DNA of 64,000 nt from the NCBI RefSeq assembly GCF_002844535.1, contig NZ_PJNH01000003.1, positions 186,001 to 250,000 on the forward strand, in the 5' to 3' direction. This document shows, piece by piece, positions 1 to 8,283 of this stretch (the stretch's first letter is position 1; each line of letters opens with the position of its first letter). This DNA is from Halalkalibacillus sediminis. GTDB taxonomy: Bacteria; Bacillota; Bacilli; Bacillales; Alkalibacillaceae. Under the pieces are notes generated by a model. The model was not told where the DNA came from and did no database searches. It was given only the letters and a program-made list of their open reading frames with translations. The translations under genes and the position numbers were made by a program.

Positions 1-78
1 GATCGCCTGATCAAGCATATTAAGGGCTTTCCCTATTCCTCGGAAGAATGGGTTATCAAAAAACGCACCTTTTTTCAT
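1..78 (-). CDS. N-terminus of an unidentified protein, cut by the left window edge
   Basis: Only the first 26 codons lie in the window. Reading leftward from an ATG at 78 the protein begins MKKGAFFDNPFFRGIGKAL. A very strong ribosome binding site (AGGGGAGGG) stands a few bases upstream, so the start is credible. The short basic and aromatic N-terminus followed by a leucine-rich start resembles the beginning of YesL/DUF624-type membrane proteins, but 26 residues are too few to assign a family. The coding frame stays open to the window edge. Function is not assigned here. Confidence 0.55.
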   Translation of the reverse strand, partial: MKKGAFFDNPFFRGIGKALNMLDQAI

Positions 79-532
79 GTTCCCTCCCCTTTCACTTATT
101 ACCTATATCTTTAGACTGATTAATTAATTCACATAAGACGTACATTTAATCGTACCTTACAAATTGTAAGCTCTACAACTCCTAAAAAAATTCATATAGC
201 ACAAATAAATCACTTATGCCGTGAAGAATTCAACTTGAAAAATACTATCCTTTTTTATCATCCACATATCTTTCATATAATTCAGAATGCTTATTTTTTG
301 CAGGTTGACTGGATTTTATTTTTTATAGTATGTGTGTATTTATTATATTTATAAAATATTTCATACTTGAGAAAATTGTCGGAATATGAATTCTGAATTA
401 TTAAAAAATTATATCATGTCAAAGTACCCACAAGCAACCATACTGCTCTCATATAGTTACTATCAAAGGAGAAAACTAATAAAAAAATCTCCGCCACTTT
501 ATTTTAATGGCGAAGATTTTTAATTTATGAAC
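79..532. other. AT-rich intergenic region with one terminator
   Basis: About 450 bases separate the leftmost gene from the antiporter. It holds the antiporter terminator (482-521) and presumably the promoter of the leftward gene. I saw no RNA gene or convincing coding frame. A 45-codon rightward frame from about 387 runs into the terminator and has no ribosome binding site. Confidence 0.6.
482..521 (-). terminator. Rho-independent terminator of the antiporter gene
   Basis: The inverted repeat AAAAATCT.CGCCA / TGGCG.AGATTTTT has a short loop and a run of T on the leftward transcript. It sits directly after the stop codon at 533. Confidence 0.85.
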
Positions 533-2329
533 TTAATGGTTATTAGGTTTTGTTAGACTGATTACTGTATCTCCAACCTCAGCCTTCGTGTCATTAGAAG
601 GTGAAAAGAAGTCGATAGAACCTGATTTTCGAGCAACCATTAATAGTACACTTCCTTCTTCACGGTCCGCTAGATATTGCTTGAAGGAATATTGATCTGT
701 GATTGAAGTTTTCTTAAACATATAACCACCATTGATCTTTTCATTCAACGATGTCCAGTTAGCTCCTTCTTCAAATAACTGCTTACCACTTATATGCTTA
801 CTTACATCTTCAAGGTGATCACCTTGATTCACTTGCAAAGGTAATTGATACAGATGTTCTCTTCCGAAAGAAGGAACGAATGTTGAACTGATCAAAGTGT
901 TGTAAGAATCATATTCTGTCACACTAATCATGTATTCAAAAGGTGTCAGATCTATTTGGTAATCCGTCTGCTCAGATAAAATTTCGCAGTTCTCATAAGG
1001 TACATCCAATCTTCTAGCATGTGATAATCTACTCCAAGAAGAATCCGAAACCAAGACTGGAATATTTAAATCTTGTAGTACTTTCGCAAAATTGACTGAA
1101 AATTTACTAGACCCTACAATTAACACTCCTGGCTTACTTTCTGTAGATAACCCCAGCTTTTTAGACATCCATCCTAAAGAAAAACCATGGATTACAACCG
1201 TTGAAAATACTAAGCCGAAAGTGAGTGAAGTTAAAATCACCGCATCGTCGAATCCGGCCTCTAGTAGTATCCCAGCAAAATAACCAGAAACCGTCAGTGC
1301 TACAATACCTCGAGGTGCGATCCACCCTACTAATAGCTTCTCTTTGAACTGAAGATCCGTGCCGATTGTGGACAAGAAAATCGTTAATGGTCGAGCGACA
1401 AATAACATCAGTAAGATGAATGCAATGATGTTCCAATCAAAAATAGAAAGCAATGTCTCACGATTAAGGGATGCTGTCAGCATGATGAAAATTGCAGAAA
1501 CCAGTAAAATGGAGATATTTTCTTTAAAGTGTCTCATATCACCAATTGAGGATATATGCATATTGGCCAGTGTCATCCCCATGACAGTAACAGCCAATAG
1601 CCCAGTTTCATGCATGACTGTATCACTTAGAACAAAGGCCATAATGACCGTGATCAAAACAATCGGTGACTTCAAGAATTCTGGAACGAAGCCATTTTCG
1701 AACATCCAACCGACACCGTACCCGAAGAAAACACCGATGACTACTGCTAACAACGAGCCCGTCAAGAAGGCCAATACTGTTGCAAATGTCACAGTATCGA
1801 TTGTCAGAAACTTGATGAACTCAAATGCGAAAACGGCGATCAACGCGCCGAAAGGATCAACAATAATGCCTTCCCACTTCAAAATAGCGGCAGGCCTCGG
1901 CTTCAATTTGGCTTGGCGTAAAAGAGGTAAGATTACCGTAGGACCTGTCACGATGAAAATACCACCGATAACAAATGATACTGCCCAAGATAAATCAGCG
2001 ACATAATGAGCGGCCAACGAACCTAATAGCCAAGCTAATAATGCGCCTATGGATACAATCCGAAAAATAGGCTTTCCTAAGCCTCGAATTTCTCGCAAAT
2101 CTAGACTTAAACTTCCTTCGAATAAAATAATTCCAACCGCAATAGAAATTAACGGTGAGTATAATTCCCCTAGATCATTTTGCGGGTTCATAATTCCAAA
2201 GATCGGTCCAGCCATCAAACCGACAATCGCCATGACAACGATTGCTGGTAAACGAAAACGCCAAGCAACCCATTGGGATAACACTCCTAATGAACCGATC
2301 AACATTAATTTGAAGAGTAAACTTTCCAT
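533..2329 (-). CDS. CPA1 (NhaP-type) sodium/proton antiporter with C-terminal TrkA-like regulatory region
   Basis: This 598-residue membrane protein exchanges cations for protons, probably Na+ out for H+ in, at the cytoplasmic membrane. Residues 1-390 form about 12 hydrophobic segments. Family signatures visible are LFEGSLSLDL (about 69-78), FIVTGPT (about 125-131), IIVDPFGA with the ion-binding Asp at about 158, and APRGIVAL (about 338-345). Residues 400-500 look like a degraded TrkA-N/Rossmann segment (GVLIVGSSKF) and 520-598 like a TrkA-C domain, so transport is probably gated by a cytosolic ligand. GGGAGGG precedes the ATG. It is divergent from the glutamate-synthase-like gene. The exact ion (Na+, K+ or Li+) cannot be read from sequence. 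Confidence 0.88.
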   Translation of the reverse strand: MESLLFKLMLIGSLGVLSQWVAWRFRLPAIVVMAIVGLMAGPIFGIMNPQNDLGELYSPLISIAVGIILFEGSLSLDLREIRGLGKPIFRIVSIGALLAWLLGSLAAHYVADLSWAVSFVIGGIFIVTGPTVILPLLRQAKLKPRPAAILKWEGIIVDPFGALIAVFAFEFIKFLTIDTVTFATVLAFLTGSLLAVVIGVFFGYGVGWMFENGFVPEFLKSPIVLITVIMAFVLSDTVMHETGLLAVTVMGMTLANMHISSIGDMRHFKENISILLVSAIFIMLTASLNRETLLSIFDWNIIAFILLMLFVARPLTIFLSTIGTDLQFKEKLLVGWIAPRGIVALTVSGYFAGILLEAGFDDAVILTSLTFGLVFSTVVIHGFSLGWMSKKLGLSTESKPGVLIVGSSKFSVNFAKVLQDLNIPVLVSDSSWSRLSHARRLDVPYENCEILSEQTDYQIDLTPFEYMISVTEYDSYNTLISSTFVPSFGREHLYQLPLQVNQGDHLEDVSKHISGKQLFEEGANWTSLNEKINGGYMFKKTSITDQYSFKQYLADREEGSVLLMVARKSGSIDFFSPSNDTKAEVGDTVISLTKPNNH

Positions 2330-2518
2330 AAAATGCCCTCCCGCTAAAATGGTACAAACTGCTTAACTTATGTACTATTGTGGTATATAGACAAGTAAGG
2401 GGAACTGGTCTGGATAAAAGTTTATAAAAAAACGTGTTTTTATAATTAAAAACGCTCAGAACAATGCACACTTAGTAAGTCATGATAGCAATTATATATT
2501 TGAATAGGAGGGGAGTCA

Positions 2519-4090
2519 ATGGCTGACATATTATCTAACGTACTATTAATATTCATTACTCTAATTTTAATTTTACCGGGTCTTTTAATGCTTTACGCTT
2601 TTTTCGTCGATCGCAACCAAAAGAAACATTCTGTTCTTAGAAACTATCCTTTAGTGGGACGAATGCGTTACTTTTTAGAAATGGTCGGTCCCGAACTAAG
2701 GCAATACTTGTTTTCTGAAGACGGGGATGCACTCCCTTTTTCCAGAAAAGATTATCAAGACATCGTAGTCCCTGCCAAATACAAAAATCGTATGGTCAGC
2801 TTCGGTTCAAAGAGAAATTACGATGACCCAGGTTATTATGTGAAAAATTCAATGTTCCCTAAACTTGAACAAGAAATGGCTATTACCCGAGAGCCAATGG
2901 TGCCTTCGTACTTGTATAAGATAGAAAAGGAATACTTATTTTCCCGAAAAGAGCACAGGGAAAAAGCTGAGGTAGACCCATACTTATTAAGTAAGGACTA
3001 CGAAGTGGTGATCGGTAAACATGCAAGGCACCCTTTCCATGTTCAAGGAATGGTTGGAATGTCTGCGATGAGTTACGGAGCATTAGGTGATCGTGCAATT
3101 ACAGCCCTATCAATCGGACTTGGCCGAGCAGGCGGTACTTGGATGAATACAGGTGAGGGCGGCGTTTCCGACTATCATTTAAAAGGGAACGTAGACTTAA
3201 TTATGCAAATCGGTCCCGGCTTATTCGGTGTTCGTACAAAAGAAGGCGAATTTTCATGGGAATTGCTTAAAGAAAAGGCTGAAATAGAACAAATCAAAGC
3301 ATTTGAAATCAAACTGGCCCAAGGCGCTAAAACACGTGGAGGCCATGTCGAGGCTGAAAAGGTGACACCAGAAGTTGCTAGAATACGTAACATTGAACCT
3401 TATCAATCTGTCGATAGTCCAAACAGATTCAAAGAGTTTGACGATCCAGTTTCAATGTTAGAATTCATTGATCAAATTCGTGACGTTTCAGGACTCCCTG
3501 TTGGAATGAAAATCGTTGTCGGGCAAGAAGAAGATGTCGTTCAACTAGCTGAAGCTATTAAAGAAACAGGCATCGCGCCAGACTTCATATCCGTTGATGG
3601 AAGTGAAGGCGGAACAGGAGCAAGTTACCAAGAGCTAGCTGATTCTGTCGGTCTTCCGATCAAAGCAGCTATTCCAATTCTTCATAAAAGCTTGAAAGAA
3701 GCTGGTGTACGCGACCAGGTCAAAATCATTGCGTCAGGAAAGCTTTTCACACCTGACAGAGTCGCGATCGCTCTAGCATTAGGAGCAGATTTGGTACAAT
3801 TGGCTCGTGCTTTCATGGTGACAGTCGGCTGTATCATGGCCCAAGTTTGCCATACCAACCATTGTCCAGTAGGAGTGGCTACCACCGACGGGAAATTGCA
3901 ACGCGCACTGAATATTGAAGAGAAATCTTACCGCGTGACCAATTACGTCATTTCGACGCGAGAAGGCTTGTTCAATATCGCAGCTGCTGCAGGACTGGAG
4001 TCACCTACTGAATTTAAAGACGAACATGTATCGTTCAAAGATTTACATGACGTAATCTATGAAAATCATTTATTAACGAACAAACAGTAA
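2519..4090 (+). CDS. FMN-binding glutamate synthase family protein (YerD-like)
   Basis: This 523-residue protein is a stand-alone relative of the glutamate synthase FMN/Fe-S domain. One N-terminal hydrophobic segment (about 6-28) suggests membrane attachment. The FMN barrel follows, with GMSAMSYGALG (about 180), a NTGEGG loop, and SVDGSEGGTGA (about 358-368). A cysteine cluster CIMAQVCHTNHC (about 438-449) matches the 3Fe-4S ligands of GOGAT. The glutaminase domain of true glutamate synthases is absent, so it cannot itself hydrolyse glutamine, and its physiological reaction is unproven. AGGAGGGG precedes the ATG. Length matches B. subtilis YerD. It is divergently transcribed from the antiporter. 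Confidence 0.87.
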   Translation: MADILSNVLLIFITLILILPGLLMLYAFFVDRNQKKHSVLRNYPLVGRMRYFLEMVGPELRQYLFSEDGDALPFSRKDYQDIVVPAKYKNRMVSFGSKRNYDDPGYYVKNSMFPKLEQEMAITREPMVPSYLYKIEKEYLFSRKEHREKAEVDPYLLSKDYEVVIGKHARHPFHVQGMVGMSAMSYGALGDRAITALSIGLGRAGGTWMNTGEGGVSDYHLKGNVDLIMQIGPGLFGVRTKEGEFSWELLKEKAEIEQIKAFEIKLAQGAKTRGGHVEAEKVTPEVARIRNIEPYQSVDSPNRFKEFDDPVSMLEFIDQIRDVSGLPVGMKIVVGQEEDVVQLAEAIKETGIAPDFISVDGSEGGTGASYQELADSVGLPIKAAIPILHKSLKEAGVRDQVKIIASGKLFTPDRVAIALALGADLVQLARAFMVTVGCIMAQVCHTNHCPVGVATTDGKLQRALNIEEKSYRVTNYVISTREGLFNIAAAAGLESPTEFKDEHVSFKDLHDVIYENHLLTNKQ

Positions 4091-4178
4091 TTCAATACAG
4101 CTTAATGTTTAAAAGTCTCTCTCACGGGAATGCATTTAGTAGGTACCAGTAATACCCAAATGAGAGGAGTTTTACAGA

Positions 4179-4484
4179 ATGGCTGAAAATCCAGAAAAGA
4201 AAGTCGCTCATATGAAGGAAGAAAAGAAAGATGAGATCATGCAAAACTTCCAATACTTTAAAGACTATTTAGGAGATAAAGTTGAAATGGGAGAAAAAAT
4301 TGGTCTTGATGACGACCAATTAACTAAATACGCAAAAAAAGTTGCAGATTATCTAGCAAAACAAGAAAAACCGCGTAACCGCGAAGAATATTTACTAAAT
4401 GAAATGTGGAACGTGGCGAACGAAAAAGAACGCGAAAACATTGCACACGTATTAGTAAAAATGGTAGATCGCACGAACGATTAA
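4179..4484 (+). CDS. DUF3243 family protein (YmfJ-like)
   Basis: A 101-residue soluble, highly charged, mostly helical protein. The central YFKDYLGDKVEMGEKIGL segment (about 26-43), followed by VADYLAKQ and a terminal NEMWNVAN...HVLVKMV pattern, is typical of DUF3243 proteins such as B. subtilis YmfJ. Their function is unknown. It has a good ribosome binding site (GAGAGGAG) and stands alone, 88 bases after the glutamate-synthase-like gene and before a strong hairpin. It is unlike YmfJ in having a longer charged N-terminal extension of about 20 residues. I assign the family but no activity. Confidence 0.8.
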   Translation: MAENPEKKVAHMKEEKKDEIMQNFQYFKDYLGDKVEMGEKIGLDDDQLTKYAKKVADYLAKQEKPRNREEYLLNEMWNVANEKERENIAHVLVKMVDRTND

Positions 4485-4498
4485 TCTGAGTGCATAAA

Positions 4499-4535
4499 TT
4501 AACCCGGACCAATTAAATTTGGTCCGGGTTTTTAG
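4499..4535 (+). terminator. Terminator between the DUF3243 gene and lipA
   Basis: AACCCGGACCA / TGGTCCGGGTT with an AT loop followed by five T on the plus strand. It lies between convergent stop codons (4484 and 4541) and may also slow leftward transcription, although the A-run on that side is short. Confidence 0.88.
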
Positions 4536-4540
4536 TGTAC

Positions 4541-5485
4541 TTAGATTGATGAAGCTGGTTGATTCTTAATGTAGTTTTCTTCGAATTGCTCACGACGAGC
4601 TTTTGAAGCTTCACTAACTTGTTCATCCGCGTGATAACTTGAGCGGACTAATGGACCAGCTTGGCAATGCTGGAACCCTTTTTGGAAAGCGATCTTACGT
4701 AGCTCCGCAAATTCGTGTGGCTCATAATAGCGCTCTACCTTTAAGTGATTACGTGTCGGCTGTAAATATTGACCGATCGTTAAAATATCTACATTGTGAG
4801 CTAAAAGGTCATCCATCGCTTCGATGATTTCCTCTTTCGTTTCACCAAGACCTACCATGATACTTGATTTCGTAGGAACATCAGGTGCGACTTCCTTAAC
4901 TCTTTTCAATAATGTCAGTGAACGGTCATAAGTAGCTCTCGAACGAACCGTAGGGGTCAATCTACGAACTGTTTCAATATTGTGGTTAAAGATATCAGGC
5001 CCTGCATCCATTAACATATGCAAGCTATTGTAATCACCTTTCATATCTGAAGGCAATACTTCTACTGTCGTTCCTGGGTTACGTTTACGAATAGCTTTCA
5101 CTGTCTCAGCGAAAACCGCAGCACCACCATCTTGAAGATCGTCTCTCGCTACCGCTGTAACAACCGCGTGACGTAAGCCCATGATTTCAACGGACTCTGC
5201 TACACGCTCAGGTTCTTGCCAATCGATTTCAGTCGGTAAGCCAGTTTGTACAGCGCAGAAACGACACCCACGTGTACACACCTTACCTAAAATCATGAAC
5301 GTAGCTGTTTTACGAACCGCCCAGCACTCGTGGATGTTCGGGCAACGGGCCTCTTCACAGACAGTGTTCAAGTTTTTCTCACGCATCATCTTTTTCAAGC
5401 CAGTGTAGTTCTTGTTCGTGTTAAGTTTAATCTTCAACCACTCAGGTTTTCTAACGTATTCTTCTTTCTTAGACAAGCGATCCAC
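4541..5485 (-). CDS. lipA: Lipoyl synthase
   Basis: A radical-SAM enzyme that inserts two sulfur atoms into protein-bound octanoyl groups to make lipoate on 2-oxoacid dehydrogenases and GcvH. The 314-residue protein shows both iron-sulfur sites: the auxiliary cluster [12 protein letters not shown] (Cys 43, 48, 54) and the radical-SAM motif CTRGCRFC (Cys 70, 74, 77). The C-terminal RSSYHA serine that ligates the auxiliary cluster is also present. It lies 10 bases downstream of lipM in the same direction, so the two steps of lipoate assembly are probably co-transcribed. Upstream bases give a plausible AAGGGGTGG ribosome binding site. Confidence 0.97.
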   Translation of the reverse strand: MDRLSKKEEYVRKPEWLKIKLNTNKNYTGLKKMMREKNLNTVCEEARCPNIHECWAVRKTATFMILGKVCTRGCRFCAVQTGLPTEIDWQEPERVAESVEIMGLRHAVVTAVARDDLQDGGAAVFAETVKAIRKRNPGTTVEVLPSDMKGDYNSLHMLMDAGPDIFNHNIETVRRLTPTVRSRATYDRSLTLLKRVKEVAPDVPTKSSIMVGLGETKEEIIEAMDDLLAHNVDILTIGQYLQPTRNHLKVERYYEPHEFAELRKIAFQKGFQHCQAGPLVRSSYHADEQVSEASKARREQFEENYIKNQPASSI

Positions 5486-5495
5486 CCCTTAAAGA

Positions 5496-6317
5496 TTATT
5501 TGGCAAAATTCCATTCCTTCATTAGATACTTGCTATCAGCTAATTCTTTTACTTCTTGTTCTTGCTCTGGTGATAATTCTAATGGTTTAAACTCGACCTC
5601 TAGTCCTTCTTGAAAACCTTCATAGAAAGCCTGTTCAACTTCTTCCAATGAAAGCTTACGATTCAGAAAATCTTCCATTGTAGTAGCTTTTTCACTAAAG
5701 ATTTGTTTTGCTTTTGCTTTTGCTTGTTCAGTCGGGTAGACGAACATATCGAATAACTTGTCCGTGTCCATCCCGATCGGCACTGACCCGTGCTGGAGAA
5801 TGACACCTTTTTGCCTCGTTTGAGCACTTCCTGCAGCCTTTTTACCTTCAATGACTAACTCGTACCAAGAAGGTTCATCAAAACAAACGGCAGATCCCGT
5901 TCGGTTCAATTTCCCTTCAGGTACTGCAAGATCAGCTTCGATTCCTAACTTGCGGTAACCATCTAACAATCCTTGTGAAATCACTTTATAAGCTTCTGTT
6001 ACTGTTTTCGGCATATCTGGATGTTTTTCAGAAACAACTATACTATATGTAAGCTCGTGATCATGAAGTACAGCACGTCCACCCGTCAAACGGCGGACTA
6101 AATCGAAGCCGTATTCCTCAATCGCTTTAACATTTATTTTTCCATCAATTTTCTGAAAGTACCCTAAAGACATCGCCGCAGGTTCCCACGTATAGAAACG
6201 CAAAACCGGAGGAATAATACCTTCGCTGTGCCACTTCAATAGACATTCATCCATCGCCATATTGTAAGCAGCGGACTGACTTCCTGAATTCAAAAACAGC
6301 CATTTCTCTTTTCCCAT
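5496..6317 (-). CDS. lipM: Octanoyl-[GcvH]:protein octanoyltransferase, LipM type
   Basis: Transfers octanoate from acyl carrier protein to GcvH, the first step of lipoate assembly in bacilli. The 273-residue protein carries the biotin/lipoate ligase fold: LRFYTWEPAAMSLGYFQ, RRLTGGRAVLHDHELTYS, and the catalytic cysteine in SAVCFDEPSWYE, followed by AGSAQTRQKGVILQHGS. This is the LipM rather than the LplA or LipL pattern. I start it at the ATG at 6317 because the product then begins MGKEKWLFLNSGS, aligned with known LipM, and GAAAGAG lies upstream. A start at 6344 has no ribosome binding site. It is followed immediately by lipA. Confidence 0.93.
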   Translation of the reverse strand: MGKEKWLFLNSGSQSAAYNMAMDECLLKWHSEGIIPPVLRFYTWEPAAMSLGYFQKIDGKINVKAIEEYGFDLVRRLTGGRAVLHDHELTYSIVVSEKHPDMPKTVTEAYKVISQGLLDGYRKLGIEADLAVPEGKLNRTGSAVCFDEPSWYELVIEGKKAAGSAQTRQKGVILQHGSVPIGMDTDKLFDMFVYPTEQAKAKAKQIFSEKATTMEDFLNRKLSLEEVEQAFYEGFQEGLEVEFKPLELSPEQEQEVKELADSKYLMKEWNFAK

Positions 6318-6425
6318 AGGATACACTCTTTCATTTTGTAACATATCATTTGTTAAAACACTAACATCATATCAATTATTATACCTAGTGTAAAACGTTT
6401 ATACACAAATGAGAAGGATATGATT

Positions 6426-6527
6426 TTAATGGTGCACCACTTTATTGATATGAAGCATAAAATCTTCTTTATCTACTCCATATGACCTAAATCGTTTGAT
6501 AATTGAAGAAATTATTAACTTTTTGTG
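6426..6527 (-). other. Short open frame resembling the SinI/SinR dimerisation helices, without a normal start codon
   Basis: On the strand opposite sinR a 33-codon open frame ends at 6426 and includes KRFRSYGVDKEDFMLHINK. The pattern GVDKEDF matches GISKEEF in the C-terminal SinI-contact region of the adjacent SinR, and the segment has the length and helix pattern of the SinI antirepressor. There is no ATG, GTG or TTG at its beginning (only ATT/ATA codons, and an internal ATG) and no ribosome binding site, so it may be a decayed sinI or chance. No other sinI candidate was seen next to sinR. Confidence 0.25.
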
Positions 6528-6593
6528 CTATATTCTAAGAAGGAATTAAAAAAAGAGAAGAGAAGAAGCGTCGCTTTAAAGGGGGTACCGCCT

Positions 6594-6926
6594 ATGATCG
6601 GTGAAAGAGTAAAAAGATATCGCAAAGCCATGGGTATGTCGTTAACTGAATTGGCAGAACGTGCTGGTGTGGCAAAGTCATATTTAAGCGCTTTAGAGAG
6701 AAATATACAACAAAACCCTTCCATACAATTTCTAGAAAAAATCGCATCCGAATTGAATGTGTCCGTCGACCAATTATTGAATGAACCAAAAGAGGGTAGT
6801 GAAGATCCAGACCCCTTAGATAACGAATGGACAAAGTTAGTGAAAGAAGCGATGGACTCAGGAATATCCAAAGAAGAATTCAAAGACTTCCTAGAATATA
6901 ATAAATGGAAACAAAGTCAAAAATAA
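6594..6926 (+). CDS. sinR: Master biofilm repressor SinR
   Basis: A 110-residue DNA-binding regulator that represses matrix genes. Residues 1-60 form an XRE-type helix-turn-helix (MIGERVKRYRKAMGMSLTEL, then ERAGVAKSYLSALERN). Residues about 75-107 form the SinI/SinR dimerisation region (EWTKLVKEAMDSGISKEEF). Identity to B. subtilis SinR is visible along the full length. I chose the ATG at 6594, eight bases after GGGGG; an upstream GTG at 6525 would add 23 charged residues unlike the family. It faces the sortase/TasA cluster, whose promoter carries multiple SinR boxes. A standard sinI with a start codon is not found beside it. Confidence 0.95.
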   Translation: MIGERVKRYRKAMGMSLTELAERAGVAKSYLSALERNIQQNPSIQFLEKIASELNVSVDQLLNEPKEGSEDPDPLDNEWTKLVKEAMDSGISKEEFKDFLEYNKWKQSQK

Positions 6927-6952
6927 AAACCTTCCACGTGGAGGTTTTTTAT
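6926..6952. terminator. Bidirectional terminator between sinR and the sortase gene
   Basis: AAAAACCTTCCACG / GTGGAGGTTTTTT lies between the convergent stop codons of sinR and the sortase gene, with A-run and T-run flanks that can serve both strands. Confidence 0.85.
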
Positions 6953-7566
6953 TTTGAGGAATCTTCTATTTTTTTAGCGTGTACGATCAACCGATGCGTC
7001 GGATCAATCATCGGGTCACAAGTAATTAATGTAACTACTGACTGTTCCCCCATAGGATCCAGTACAGATAAATCGTCCGGAGTAACAACCACTTTTTCGA
7101 ACACTTGATATGTTGTTTGGCCGTCTGTCGTTTCGATTTCGATTGTGTCTCCACTCTCAAGCTCGTCTAACCGGTTGAATTGTCTTCCATACGTATGACT
7201 TCGATGAGCCGCAATTGCCGTATTCCCGATCTCCCCCAATGGCGTCGTGTCACTCATGATACCTGCCCCAATTTTAAGGTTCTCTTCAGTAGCACCATGT
7301 AAAACAGGAAGCGTTAAATCCAATTTTTCTATGGTCAGGACGCTATGAACTTGGTCAGTAATCTCTGCTTCATCTTCAGATTCTTGAGTGTGAGTTGATT
7401 CCCCTTCTAACTCTGCTTCATCAACCTCGGCAAACACCCGATCTAGTGACTGAAACTCCGACACCAGCTGATTCTCTTGTGACGAATAATAACTATTTTC
7501 AAGCGTTGGGAAAAAGATCGTAAGAATTCCACCAATGATGAACACTAACCCTATCAAACGCTTCAT
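6949..7566 (-). CDS. Class D sortase
   Basis: A 205-residue membrane-anchored transpeptidase that cleaves LPXTG-like signals and links proteins to the wall. One N-terminal membrane segment (about 3-22) is followed by an acidic linker and the sortase barrel (about 75-200). The catalytic triad is visible: His in AAHRSHTYG, Cys in TLITCDP, and Arg in THRLIVHA. The lack of a C-terminal membrane segment and the length fit class D. Its gene lies 9 bases after an LPXTG protein gene, which is the obvious substrate. The pair follows the tasA operon after a terminator, so it may have its own promoter or depend on read-through. Confidence 0.93.
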   Translation of the reverse strand: MKRLIGLVFIIGGILTIFFPTLENSYYSSQENQLVSEFQSLDRVFAEVDEAELEGESTHTQESEDEAEITDQVHSVLTIEKLDLTLPVLHGATEENLKIGAGIMSDTTPLGEIGNTAIAAHRSHTYGRQFNRLDELESGDTIEIETTDGQTTYQVFEKVVVTPDDLSVLDPMGEQSVVTLITCDPMIDPTHRLIVHAKKIEDSSK

Positions 7567-7575
7567 CTGGCATCA

Positions 7576-8202
7576 TCACCCTACATCTTTTCTTCTAGCT
7601 TTAAAATAGATGGTTCCACCTAAAGCTATCGCCAAACCACCAATGATGAAGTAGATGATCGATGACTCTTCACCAGTTTGTGGGAGGAAGCCATTGAATG
7701 ATGGTTTATCAGAATTATCGCTGACGACCGGTTCGATCGGTTCACCATCCGCCCATATTTCAATTAAGAAGTCCATTTCAAGTCCCTGAAATTCATTTCC
7801 AGATTCATATGGAAATTCAGCTACAAATAACAACTCTTCTGATTCACCAGAAGCTAACTGGCGAGGTTCAAAACCAAAAAAGTCCCCAAGACTACCCTCA
7901 AATAGCGTTTCTCCATCATTTATGACAGTCAGTTGGAACTCATTATAAAGCTTTTTAGAACCGCTCGTTTGCTCAGCTTTAGATTGATAATAGTAATCCT
8001 TTGCACCATCATTGTTAATTGAGATGTTTCTTTCCACACGATCCCCAGGCTTCATGTTAGTTATATCAAACAACACCTCTGTTGGAGAGGTAATTAAACT
8101 TACTGAATCTTGTTCAAATGCACTAGATTCTAATCCCGGAAGAATAAAAATTAATGCAAATGAGGTGTACAAAAAGGCAACGAAAAAAATAAACCGCTTC
8201 AT
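7576..8202 (-). CDS. LPXTG-anchored TasA-like surface protein
   Basis: A 208-residue exported protein with a signal peptide (about 1-28) and a complete wall-sorting signal at the C-terminus: LPQTG (about 173-177), a hydrophobic segment, and the basic tail KARRKDVG. The mature part is beta-rich and carries FDITNMKPGDRVER, almost the same motif as FDLGNMKPGDNVQR in the neighbouring TasA, so it is probably a distant TasA/CalY-family paralogue. The downstream sortase should attach it to peptidoglycan. A role as wall anchor or cap for TasA fibres is my inference. It is separated from tasA by a terminator at 8239-8266. The ribosome binding site AGAGG is moderate. Confidence 0.82.
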   Translation of the reverse strand: MKRFIFFVAFLYTSFALIFILPGLESSAFEQDSVSLITSPTEVLFDITNMKPGDRVERNISINNDGAKDYYYQSKAEQTSGSKKLYNEFQLTVINDGETLFEGSLGDFFGFEPRQLASGESEELLFVAEFPYESGNEFQGLEMDFLIEIWADGEPIEPVVSDNSDKPSFNGFLPQTGEESSIIYFIIGGLAIALGGTIYFKARRKDVG

Positions 8203-8238
8203 AAACTATGCCTCTTTTCTTCATGATATTGATTTAAT

Positions 8239-8266
8239 AAAAAGGCAGGGACTCCCTGCCTTTTTA
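8239..8266 (-). terminator. Terminator after tasA
   Basis: AAAAAGGCAGG / CCTGCCTTTTT is a nearly perfect palindrome directly after the tasA stop codon at 8284. It separates tapA-sipW-tasA from the LPXTG/sortase pair. Confidence 0.88.
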
Positions 8267-8283
8267 TTTATGAATTCTAACTA

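Noticed and set aside
387-524. A 45-codon rightward open frame starting at an ATG near 387
   Set aside because: No ribosome binding site, AT-driven composition, and its end overlaps the terminator of the opposite gene.
1359-2006. A 215-codon rightward frame inside the antiporter gene
   Set aside because: It is antisense to a clear membrane protein, is rich in Thr/Ile/Met as expected of a reverse frame, and has no homology signal.
6415-6480. A 21-codon rightward frame upstream of sinR as a sinI candidate
   Set aside because: The peptide (MILMVHHFIDMKHKIFF...) has none of the SinI dimerisation pattern and the AGAAGG is too close to its ATG.
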